Source of the DNA: Azospirillum brasilense
GTDB lineage: Bacteria > Pseudomonadota > Alphaproteobacteria > Rickettsiales > UBA3002
DNA: 51,894 nt
Assembly (NCBI GenBank): GCA_003241645.1
Contig: QFOX01000007.1
Span: 1-51,894, forward strand
Direction: 5' to 3'
Made by a program: the position numbers and the translations under genes. The notes under the pieces are model-generated. The model saw only the letters and a list, made by a program, of their open reading frames with translations, was not told where the DNA came from and did no database searches. This document shows, piece by piece, positions 33,645 through 40,546 of the stretch; position 1 is the first letter of the stretch, and each line of letters opens with the position of its first letter.

Positions 33645-33764
33645 GATCTGATGGGCTATGGATGGGATGCGCGAAGCAGCGGCTCGCCGCGAGGGAGTGT
33701 ACATCCACGTACATGACCGAGTGAGCACCGATGCGACAAAGCAGTCCGCCATAAACATCAGATC
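33645..33764. other. Intergenic stretch with long-range inverted repeat
   Basis: The gap between the GNAT gene and hisA is bounded by GATCTGATG (33645-33653) and its exact inverse CATCAGATC (33756-33764), the latter overlapping the GNAT stop. A smaller TGTAC/GTACA pair lies between them. It may form a leader structure for hisA; no gene is seen. Confidence 0.35.
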
Positions 33765-34321
33765 AGGTTCGAGATGGGTTCGAGTTTTTTGTAGAAATAA
33801 TGCCCACTCACCATGCCGGCGTTGACGTACTCGTAATAAGGCATGGTGCCCCATTCGGTGTAGCCATGCTCGCGGTAAATGGTCAGCGCGCGCTCCTGCG
33901 ATTCGCGCACGGAAATGTTGATGACCGAGAAGCCGTCTTTCGCGGCTTCGCGCTCGGCGGCTTCCAGCAATTGCACGGCAAGGCCATGGCCGCGCGCCCA
34001 CGGGGCCACGAAATGCGCTTCGATGGTGGCGGCGAACGCCTGCGTTTCCTTGGATTTACTGGGGCGCACCAGCTGGATGGAGCCTGCCACCACGTTGTCG
34101 AGCTTGCCCACGAACAGGCTGCGGCTTGGCACCATCAGCACGCCCTTCCAGTAGCTTTCCAGCGTTTCCTGCATGGGCGGCACCATCCAGTTGAAACCGA
34201 TCCCGTCGCGGATGGCGTCATGCGTGGCCTGGCACAGCTCGCTGAGTTCGGAAGTTTTCAGCTCGCTTTTCAGCTCTACCGCCAGCTTGTGCGCTGGTTT
34301 TGCATCCGGCTGTGCCATCAT
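33758..34321 (-). CDS. GNAT family N-acetyltransferase
   Basis: A 187-residue GNAT protein. The acetyl-CoA loop is at VAPWARGHGLAVQLLEAAE, with the later INISVRESQERALTIYREHGY typical of the last strand-helix unit. The substrate is unknown. Its start overlaps the hisH stop by 4 bases, so it is co-translated inside the histidine operon between hisH and hisA. Confidence 0.87.
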   Translation of the reverse strand: MMAQPDAKPAHKLAVELKSELKTSELSELCQATHDAIRDGIGFNWMVPPMQETLESYWKGVLMVPSRSLFVGKLDNVVAGSIQLVRPSKSKETQAFAATIEAHFVAPWARGHGLAVQLLEAAEREAAKDGFSVINISVRESQERALTIYREHGYTEWGTMPYYEYVNAGMVSGHYFYKKLEPISNLI

Positions 34322-34953
34322 GCCCCCTTCATGGTCAGGAAATTCGTGATCATCTGCAAACCGGCCCGCTGGCTTTTCTCCGGGTGGAACTGGCTGGCGA
34401 CGATGTTTTCGCGGCCGATAAGTGCCACGATATCGCCCCCATAGTCAACGCTTGCCAGCACCGCGTCGCGCGCCGCGCCCATGGCGGCGTAGGAATGCAC
34501 GAAATAAACGAAATCGCCGCTTTGCATGTGGGCCAGCACGGGGTGGTCGATGCGCAGCTTCAGGCGGTTCCAGCCCATGTGCGGAATGGGCAGCGCCGCG
34601 TCGCCCGGCGCAATGCGGTGCACCTCGCCCGCGAACCAGCCCAGCCCCTCGGTGGTGCCATGTTCATGCCCGCGCTCGAACAGCATCTGCATGCCCACGC
34701 AAATGCCGAAGAACGGCACCTTGTCGCGTAGCACGCGCTGCTCCAGCGCCGCGCGCATGCCGGGCAATGCGTTCAGCCCGGCCATGCAATCGGCGAACGC
34801 GCCCACGCCGGGCAGCACAATATGCGTGGCGTGCGCCAGCGCCGCGGCATCGGTCACCACGGCAAGCTCGGCGCCTTCGGGCAGGCAATGCGCAAAGGCT
34901 TTGCGCACCGAGTGCAGGTTCCCTGCCCCGCAATCAATGATACACACGCGCAT
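34318..34953 (-). CDS. hisH: Imidazole glycerol phosphate synthase, glutaminase subunit
   Basis: A 211-residue class I glutamine amidotransferase that supplies ammonia to HisF. The catalytic Cys is in FFGICVGMQMLF and the His/Glu pair in ASQFHPEKS. N-terminal CIIDCGAGNLHSVRKAF matches the family; ATG 34953 is chosen, as the open frame upstream lies in the previous gene. It is coupled downstream to the GNAT gene. Confidence 0.95.
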   Translation of the reverse strand: MRVCIIDCGAGNLHSVRKAFAHCLPEGAELAVVTDAAALAHATHIVLPGVGAFADCMAGLNALPGMRAALEQRVLRDKVPFFGICVGMQMLFERGHEHGTTEGLGWFAGEVHRIAPGDAALPIPHMGWNRLKLRIDHPVLAHMQSGDFVYFVHSYAAMGAARDAVLASVDYGGDIVALIGRENIVASQFHPEKSQRAGLQMITNFLTMKGA

Positions 34954-34955
34954 GG

Positions 34956-35360
34956 TTATGCTGCCGCGCTGGGGTGGAACTGCGCCTGCCGGTCGAAGAA
35001 GCGGCGCTCGGCCAGCAGCGGGCTTTCGGCGCACACCACGGCAATTTCACGGTAGCCCGCACGGCCGAGGCTGTGGCGGCGCAGATCGTTCGCCACGCCC
35101 GCCAGCCAGAGCTGCAGTGCCAGCTGCACCAGCGACAGCGCAATTTCATTCAGCCCATAGGCCTCGGCGACCTTGTCGATCACCACGGCGAGGATGAGGT
35201 AACCACCCGCCGCCAGCCAGCAGCGATGGTAGAGCAGCCAGAACAGGTTGAACACGAACGCCCACAGCGCGAACCCTTCGCGCACCAGCACGATGCGATC
35301 GCTCGGCTCCGGCGCATCGACCTTCTCATGCACGGTGAAGATGTCGCCTTTGGCTGCCAT
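34956..35360 (-). CDS. DUF2628 membrane protein
   Basis: A 134-residue protein of the DUF2628 type. The hallmark is the segment VLVREGFALWAFVFNLFWLLY followed by two or three membrane helices. Function is unknown. Its ATG overlaps the hisB stop by one base (TAATG), and hisH starts 3 bases after it. A DUF2628 gene between hisB and hisH is a common arrangement in alphaproteobacteria, so its place here is not odd. Confidence 0.85.
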   Translation of the reverse strand: MAAKGDIFTVHEKVDAPEPSDRIVLVREGFALWAFVFNLFWLLYHRCWLAAGGYLILAVVIDKVAEAYGLNEIALSLVQLALQLWLAGVANDLRRHSLGRAGYREIAVVCAESPLLAERRFFDRQAQFHPSAAA

Positions 35361-35959
35361 TAGTTGCTCGTGAGTACGCCTTTGGTGGAGGGCACCGCAT
35401 CCGCCTTGCGCGGGTCGATGGCGATGGCTTCGCGCAAGCTGCGCGCGAGGCCTTTGTAGCAGCTCTCCACGATGTGGTGGTTGTTGATGCCGTAGAGATT
35501 CTCCACGTGCAGCGTCATGCCGCTGGTCTGCGCGAAGGCCTGGAACCATTCGCGGAACAATTCGGTGTCCATGTCGCCCAGCTTGGGTTTGCTGAATTCC
35601 ACCTTCCACACGAAATAGGGGCGGCCCGAAAGGTCGAGCGCCACGCGGGTCAGCGTTTCATCCATCGGGCTGAGGGCCGAACCGTAGCGCACGATGCCTT
35701 TGCGCTCGCCCAGCGCCTGCGCGACCGCGCTGCCAATGGCAAGGCCGGTATCCTCGGTGGTGTGGTGGTAGTCGATATGCAGGTCGCCCACGGCTTTCAC
35801 TTTCAGGTCCATCAATGAATGGCGCGAAAGCTGCTCGAGCATATGGTCCAGAAAGCCGATGCCGGTCGACACTTCATACTGGCCGGTGCCGTCGAGGTTC
35901 ACTTCCACGACGATGCTGGTTTCTTTCGTGCTGCGTTCAACGGTGGCTGTGCGCGCCAT
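35360..35959 (-). CDS. hisB: Imidazoleglycerol-phosphate dehydratase
   Basis: A 199-residue monofunctional IGPD, the sixth histidine step. The manganese-binding His motifs are present: LDHMLEQLSRHS, DYHHTTEDTG and GINNHHIVESCYK. No phosphatase domain is fused, so histidinol phosphatase is a separate gene elsewhere. It is the first gene of the minus-strand operon hisB-DUF2628-hisH-GNAT-hisA-orf84-hisF-hisE-HIT. Confidence 0.96.
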   Translation of the reverse strand: MARTATVERSTKETSIVVEVNLDGTGQYEVSTGIGFLDHMLEQLSRHSLMDLKVKAVGDLHIDYHHTTEDTGLAIGSAVAQALGERKGIVRYGSALSPMDETLTRVALDLSGRPYFVWKVEFSKPKLGDMDTELFREWFQAFAQTSGMTLHVENLYGINNHHIVESCYKGLARSLREAIAIDPRKADAVPSTKGVLTSN

Positions 35960-36024
35960 AATTCAGGGCTCCTTCTTCTGGCCCGGCAGGGTAAAGCAGG
36001 CCACGGCCAAGGTCAAATGCCCAA

Positions 36025-36903
36025 TTAGCGCGCCATCGAGAGATGATCGGCCGGGGCCTGTTCTTTCTGCTCGCGCACATGCCCGGCCCAGCGGCTATTC
36101 TCCAGCGCTTCTTTTTTCTGCGCCATGGACTCGATGTCCTTCTCATGCACGCCGAACAGTTTGCCCAGCACTTTCGTGGCGGGGATCAGCACTTTTCCGG
36201 TCGCGAACTGGTCCCAGCGATGGGCAGTTTCGGGTGCGGCACCGCGAATGCCGAACAGCAGCCCGGTGCTGATGGCCGAGCCGGTGACTTTGCCCGCAAG
36301 GATATGCCCCACGGGCGACGGGTTACCGATGGCCTTCTGCGTGGCAATGTTCAGCCCGATGCTGGAGGCCGTCCACATCAGCCCCTGCGGCAGATGCTGC
36401 ATCTCGTAACGGTAGATCTCTTTGGCGTGCGCGCGATACGCCTCGGCGCTGTAGGGCTTGCCCTCTTCCATGGCCTGCATGGCGCGGTCACGCGCGGCTT
36501 CCTTCGCGCCGTGGCGGAAGAAATCACCAAGGATGGGCTCGGCCGCGTAGCGCACCGCGTCCATCACGAACGGCATTTTGCGCTGCACGAAAATGGTCAG
36601 CGGCACGGCGCCGAAATCACCCACCACTTCACCGATCCAGTTATGGGCAGTGCTGCTGTCATGGCCGTGGTCCTCACCGCAGCCGATCGACACGCGGCGG
36701 TTCAGGTATTTCTGCGTCCATTTCCCAACATACGGATCGATCAGGTCGGTCGCGGTGCATGCCAGCGCGTGGTTGATGGTGTAGGCAACGTCCTCGCCCT
36801 TATCCTGCCGCGATTTTGACTCCTCCGGCTGGGGCGCAAAATCCACCGTGGATATGGTCGTATCCATGGGGATCGGCTCGTGGCTGTCGGGTTTTTTCTG
36901 CAT
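36025..36903 (-). CDS. Unassigned 292-residue protein
   Basis: I do not recognise this protein. It has a polar N-terminus, a short CGEDHGHDSSTAHNWIGEVVGD segment with possible metal ligands near residues 75-95, two mildly hydrophobic stretches (VVGDFGAVPLTIFVQ and SAISTGLLFGIRG), and a charged C-terminus. It starts directly after the stop of the His-rich gene upstream, so the two are one unit. The His/Cys/Asp-rich segment suggests metal binding, but this is only an inference. Confidence 0.68.
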   Translation of the reverse strand: MQKKPDSHEPIPMDTTISTVDFAPQPEESKSRQDKGEDVAYTINHALACTATDLIDPYVGKWTQKYLNRRVSIGCGEDHGHDSSTAHNWIGEVVGDFGAVPLTIFVQRKMPFVMDAVRYAAEPILGDFFRHGAKEAARDRAMQAMEEGKPYSAEAYRAHAKEIYRYEMQHLPQGLMWTASSIGLNIATQKAIGNPSPVGHILAGKVTGSAISTGLLFGIRGAAPETAHRWDQFATGKVLIPATKVLGKLFGVHEKDIESMAQKKEALENSRWAGHVREQKEQAPADHLSMAR

Positions 36904-37398
36904 CTATTTCCCCGGGAACAGCTGCCAGCTGCCGCTGAGTACGCGTTTCGCCATGGCAAGGCCAGCGGCGGTCTCGCCCGCGCCCACCACCAGGTATTGC
37001 AGCGACGGGCCGCGCGATTCGTTCAGTTCCTTGTCCTTGAACCCGAACACGCCACGTTTCACGTTGTTCAGCCCATGCAACGCCACGCCGAGCGATACGG
37101 TCGCCCCGGCGACGATGCCGACCTTATCCACCGTGCCCACGCGCGCCGCCAGTGCGTCTTCCATGGCATGGTCGTGGCCATGGGCGCAGGTGCTGTGATC
37201 GTGCGGTTTCACATGCGGGTTCACCCCGTCATGCAGGCGCGATTTGGTGTCGCGCACCAGCTGTTCCCACGCGCCTTTGATGCTGCGGGCAACCGGCGCT
37301 GCTTCGGGGGCGCCGGGGGCATGGGCATGGTCGTGGTGCGCATGCCCGTGATGTTCATGGCCGTGATCGTGATGGTCGTGCGAATGCGGTTCACTCAT
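36904..37398 (-). CDS. His-rich small protein
   Basis: A 164-residue protein whose first 27 residues are almost entirely His, Asp, Gly and Ala (for example HDHHDHGHEHHGHAHHDHAH), with a second HDHSTCAHGHDHAME block near residues 67-79. Such tails bind nickel, zinc or cobalt. The C-terminal half is Gly/Val-rich, with a GIVAGATVSLGVALHGL stretch that may associate with a membrane. There is no signal peptide. It lies 3 bases from the 295-residue gene upstream and abuts the 292-residue gene downstream. Confidence 0.68.
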   Translation of the reverse strand: MSEPHSHDHHDHGHEHHGHAHHDHAHAPGAPEAAPVARSIKGAWEQLVRDTKSRLHDGVNPHVKPHDHSTCAHGHDHAMEDALAARVGTVDKVGIVAGATVSLGVALHGLNNVKRGVFGFKDKELNESRGPSLQYLVVGAGETAAGLAMAKRVLSGSWQLFPGK

Positions 37399-37401
37399 GG
37401 G

Positions 37402-38289
37402 CTAGATCCGATCCAGTAAAAGGTCTTGGGAAGCCTGCTGGCGGGCGGCCTGCACGCGGGCGGCGAAGCTTTGGTTCTGTGTGGCGGTCTGTGCCGCTTT
37501 CGCTTGCGAGGTCTGCACCATCACGCGTTGGTACACCACGCCATGTTCGCCCAGCGCAGCCACCGTGGCGGCGGCGGGTTTGGCGCGCGCGTCCAGCCAG
37601 TCGGCAGCCAAGCGCGCCGCGTCCTGCGGCAGGTGGGTGGCCAGTTGCTGGGTCAGCACCTGCTTCACGTTCGCGTCTTTGGAAAACACGTCGTACAGCG
37701 CCTGGTGCCCCACGCGCTGGCCGTTCATGCCCTGCTGTTTGTGGATGGCGGCATCCACCCCGAAGGTGGCGGGCTCATGCACGAAACGGCTGACCATTTC
37801 CTCGACCTTCTCCGGCGGCAGGCTGTCGGTGCGTTGCTGCGGCGATTCCTGCACCAGCGCGCGCGCGGCGGCAACGAACGGGGCCGAGCACACCAGCACC
37901 GCAAGGCTGCGGGCGTCGTTGATGCGGTTATTGATCAGCTCGCGCGTGGCTTCCACGCTTGCTTCCAGCGTGATCGGCGCGCTGGGCACCAGTGCGTTGT
38001 AGGCATTCAGGTAGCCCTGCGCGAAGGCCTGCCGGAAATCGGCGCTGTCGAGCGCGCGGGCCAGCGCCTCGCGCTCCCGCGCGATGGACGCGAGCACTTC
38101 CGCCTCGTTCTGCCCGGCCTGCAGCCCCTCGCGCAGGCGGTCGGCCACGCCATAGGAGAACTGGCGCGAACGGTACGCGGGGATGGGCGCAAGCGGTGCA
38201 GGGTTGGGCGCAGGAACAGGCGCCGCAGCAGGTGCTGCGGGTAGGGGGGATGCTGCCGTTTGCTGTGCGGGTGCCACGGACGCTGCCAC
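37402..38289 (-). CDS. Unassigned 295-residue protein with Pro/Ala-rich N-terminus
   Basis: The start is a GTG at 38289 with AAAGGAG about 7 bases upstream. The first 40 residues are a Pro/Ala linker-like tail, followed by an all-helical, Gln/Ala-rich domain with a single Cys (VLVCSAPFV). No signal peptide or membrane span is evident. I cannot assign a family. It heads a three-gene unit with the His-rich and the 292-residue genes. Confidence 0.66.
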   Translation of the reverse strand: MAASVAPAQQTAASPLPAAPAAAPVPAPNPAPLAPIPAYRSRQFSYGVADRLREGLQAGQNEAEVLASIAREREALARALDSADFRQAFAQGYLNAYNALVPSAPITLEASVEATRELINNRINDARSLAVLVCSAPFVAAARALVQESPQQRTDSLPPEKVEEMVSRFVHEPATFGVDAAIHKQQGMNGQRVGHQALYDVFSKDANVKQVLTQQLATHLPQDAARLAADWLDARAKPAAATVAALGEHGVVYQRVMVQTSQAKAAQTATQNQSFAARVQAARQQASQDLLLDRI

Positions 38290-38335
38290 GGACCACTCCT
38301 TTATTCTTTGTTTCTTCTACACCCAGTTATTGCGA

Positions 38336-38350
38336 ATAACTCGCAACAAG
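38336..38350. promoter_or_regulatory. Palindrome in a divergent intergenic region
   Basis: GTTATT-GCG-AATAAC is a perfect 6+3+6 palindrome in the 155-base gap between the divergent genes at 38289 and 38445. It is a candidate operator; no known regulator is recognised. Confidence 0.35.
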
Positions 38351-38444
38351 TAAAATGAAGCTTTTGTGACAGCCTGTTTCCGGCATTCACCGGCATAAGC
38401 GTTCTGACATAAAAACGTCATACAAGCCGGGTATAACGGGAAGC

Positions 38445-39500
38445 ATGCCCCCCACACCCGCCCACCGCGCCTATTTTGACCACCTGACCCGGCACACACC
38501 CATGCCGGGCGAACTCTATGCGCAGGCCGAGGCCTATCTCGCCGGCCAAATGCAGCGGGCCGAACGCAGCGGCAAGCTGGTGGCATTCCGCCCCTTCAGC
38601 GAGGCGGGCCAGCAGGCCTACCTGGCCGAACAGTTCGGCGATGCCATGCCCGAAGGGCTGGGCGTGAAAATGGGGCAGTATGTGTCGCTCACCCGGCACG
38701 AGGTGACGCCGCAGCGCCGCTTCATCGCCACCGATTACCTGATGGATTGCCACGCCCTCATCCTCGTGGGCCGCAACGCGCAGGGCGAGGTGCAGCGCAC
38801 CACCATGGCGCATATCGACCGGTATACCGACCTTGCGCAGGCCGTGCCGGAGCTGCTGGCGCAGATGCCCGAGGGCACGCGCGTGGAAGCCACGATCATT
38901 GGCGGGCCGGTGGGCTACAACCATTACCTGCAAGGCGACCTGCTGCGCGAGCTCAACCGTGCTCCCAGCGTGCAGCGCATTCGCCATGGGTTCGATGCGG
39001 GCAGCACCGTGGCGGTGGATACGCTAACGGGCAAAGTGCTGGTGGCACGCACGCCGGAAGAAAGCATCGCGACCAGCTACACCATCACCGAGCTGCCGCT
39101 GCGCATTGCCTTCGCGCCTGCCGTGGTGGAACATGCCAATGCCGACCTCACCATGCTGCAACGCGCGATGGCCGACCTGACGCGCACCCCCGCCACGCTG
39201 CCCCTGCAGAACGCTTATGACGCCACGCGCGGGGCGTTCATCGCACGCGATGCGCTGAGCGAGCAGCTCTACCAGCTGCAGGCCGACGACCAGCAGCTCA
39301 GCCGCGACGATATGCTGCAGCTGGCGCGCAGCATTGGCGCCACGCTGCGCACCCCCGTAACCATTGATTATCAGGTGGCCGACGACCGGTTGACCACCAT
39401 GCGCGTGCGCCGCGAAAGCGACAACGCCGAGCTGGGCGTGATGTATGCCACAGCGCCCGAAGCCGCGCTGGGCCGCGCCGGCCGCATGAACGCGCGCTAG
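38445..39500 (+). CDS. Possible Cys/His deamidase-like protein
   Basis: A 351-residue protein without signal peptide. The segment at residues 96-154 (ATDYLMDCHALILVGR, then a TTMAHIDRYTD segment and a VEATIIGG strand) places C102 and H123 in a pattern like that of the CheD/NTAN1/CNF-type deamidase fold, in which a Cys follows a turn and a His starts the next strand. This is a weak structural analogy, not a firm family match. The C-terminal half is helical and unassigned. It is divergent from the 295-residue gene and overlaps the convergent PhnA-like gene by 4 bases. Confidence 0.6.
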   Translation: MPPTPAHRAYFDHLTRHTPMPGELYAQAEAYLAGQMQRAERSGKLVAFRPFSEAGQQAYLAEQFGDAMPEGLGVKMGQYVSLTRHEVTPQRRFIATDYLMDCHALILVGRNAQGEVQRTTMAHIDRYTDLAQAVPELLAQMPEGTRVEATIIGGPVGYNHYLQGDLLRELNRAPSVQRIRHGFDAGSTVAVDTLTGKVLVARTPEESIATSYTITELPLRIAFAPAVVEHANADLTMLQRAMADLTRTPATLPLQNAYDATRGAFIARDALSEQLYQLQADDQQLSRDDMLQLARSIGATLRTPVTIDYQVADDRLTTMRVRRESDNAELGVMYATAPEAALGRAGRMNAR

Positions 39501-39727
39501 GCTTTCTTCACGAACTGGGTCTTCAGCACCAGCCCGCGCACCTTCTCGTGGTTGCACTCGATCTCGCACTCGTCGTAGGTGAGGCGGATGTTCTTCACCG
39601 TGGTGCCGCGCTTCAGCGTCACGCCCGCGCCCTTCACCGGCAGGTCCTTGATCAGCGTCACCGAATCACCATCCTTCAGGATGTTGCCGTTGCTGTCTTT
39701 CACGATGAGTTCGTCATTGTCGGGCAT
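39497..39727 (-). CDS. Short PhnA/YjdM-like protein
   Basis: A 76-residue protein matching the C-terminal domain of the PhnA/YjdM family: VKDSNGNILKDGDSVTLIKD, GTTVKNIRLT and the final LKTQFVKKA. The N-terminal zinc ribbon of full-length members is absent, as in several short homologues. The role is unknown despite the old link to phosphonate use. Convergent, 4-base overlap with the 351-residue gene. Confidence 0.85.
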   Translation of the reverse strand: MPDNDELIVKDSNGNILKDGDSVTLIKDLPVKGAGVTLKRGTTVKNIRLTYDECEIECNHEKVRGLVLKTQFVKKA

Positions 39728-39867
39728 GGGTAGGGCTTTCTAAAGAGTAGTTATATGTAGAAGTAGTCGGACATGCTCGGTGCAAAGCACCTGCGCGCTC
39801 TTGCTAAGTTCGCTGCGCTCACTAAGCGTCGAGTCGAACCTTCGGTTCGCGTCTGCCGGGCGCAGAT

Positions 39868-39912
39868 ACCAAACATCAAAGGCCACCGAAATGGTGGCCT
39901 TTGATGTTTGGT
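39868..39912. terminator. Long perfect hairpin
   Basis: A 20-bp perfect stem (39868-39887 with 39893-39912) closes a GAAAT loop. Its core AAAGGCCACC...GGTGGCCTTT looks like a bidirectional terminator, but the stem is longer than usual. It runs into the start of the 35-bp repeat core. The rest of 39728-39867 holds no gene. Confidence 0.7.
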
Positions 39913-40048
39913 GCTCCCCCGCGGACTAAACTCGAACCGGGTTATGCAATTACAACTGGTTATAGAAGACTGGGTGCAACTTTACAAGCAACCGCCTCAA
40001 TTGGACAGCAAGAGTTTTCAATGGGGATCTTTGCCAGCAAGTGTCTGA
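39909..40048 (+). repeat. Accessory-region repeat, copy 1 (att-like core plus 45-codon frame)
   Basis: Begins with a 35-bp core (39909-39943) identical to 41875-41909. From GTG 39911 the frame runs 45 codons to TGA 40046-40048; after the core it reads VMQLQLVIEDWVQLYK, then PPQLDSKSFQWG. The core in reverse reads GGTTCGAG...GGGGAGCACCA, similar to the 3' end of a tRNA, which is the usual target of phage integrases, but no whole tRNA is present. The repeat overlaps the last codons of nsrR on the other strand. Confidence 0.75.
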
Positions 40049-40473
40049 GGTGTTCGCTTTTGGAACAGTTTTTTGTCTATCACTGCATCCGCCAGCGTAT
40101 GCTGATTCAACGCCTTAATAAAATCCCTGCTGGCATCAGCCAGAAAATGTTTCAGCGTACAAATGCTAATAACCGTACATGTGTTAGTTTCACGATTGAA
40201 GCATTCCACCAGATGCATGTTTGGCTCCAGCGCCAGCACCAGATCACCCAGTCTTAAGTTTTTTGGATTATGCGCCAGCCGAACGCCGCCGCCTTTACCC
40301 TTGCTGCTGGTAATGTAACCCAATTGCGCGAGGCGATGCCCGACTTTCACCAGATGGTTTCTGGAGATAGCGTAATGCTCGGCAATTTCGCGTACGCTAC
40401 ATAACCTATCCGGGTAGGCGGCAAGATACATCAGGCTGCGAAGGCCGTAATCGGTGAACTGAGTGAGCTGCAT
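40018..40473 (-). CDS. nsrR: Rrf2-family nitric-oxide-sensing repressor
   Basis: A 151-residue winged-helix regulator. N-terminal MQLTQFTDYGLRSLMYLAAY and the GYITSSKGKGGGVRLA wing are typical of NsrR. The cluster ligands C91, C99 and C105 hold an iron-sulfur cluster that reacts with nitric oxide and releases DNA. It is divergent from hmp, with a perfect palindrome between them. The tail is about ten residues longer than in E. coli NsrR because the last codons run antisense into the repeat at 39909-40048. The gene is more AT-rich than the chromosome around it. Confidence 0.9.
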   Translation of the reverse strand: MQLTQFTDYGLRSLMYLAAYPDRLCSVREIAEHYAISRNHLVKVGHRLAQLGYITSSKGKGGGVRLAHNPKNLRLGDLVLALEPNMHLVECFNRETNTCTVISICTLKHFLADASRDFIKALNQHTLADAVIDKKLFQKRTPQTLAGKDPH

Positions 40474-40510
40474 AATTGACTTGTAAATTACAGGGCGGCC
40501 ACTATAAACA

Positions 40511-40535
40511 TAATATGTATTTAATCTACATATTA
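40511..40535. promoter_or_regulatory. NsrR-type operator
   Basis: TAATATGTA (40511-40519) and TACATATTA (40527-40535) form a perfect 9-bp inverted repeat with a 7-base spacer. It lies between nsrR and hmp and ends just before the hmp ribosome site AAGGAG (40535-40540). It is the expected binding site of NsrR, repressing hmp until nitric oxide is present. Confidence 0.8.
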
Positions 40536-40546
40536 AGGAGCCAGTC

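Noticed and set aside
34956..35360. DUF2628 gene inside the his operon as an anomaly
   Set aside because: Its position between hisB and hisH is a common arrangement in alphaproteobacteria and its base composition matches its neighbours.
39901..40257. 118-codon plus-strand frame over the repeat and the end of nsrR
   Set aside because: The frame is not kept in the second repeat copy, where it is closed by a stop, while another frame is conserved.
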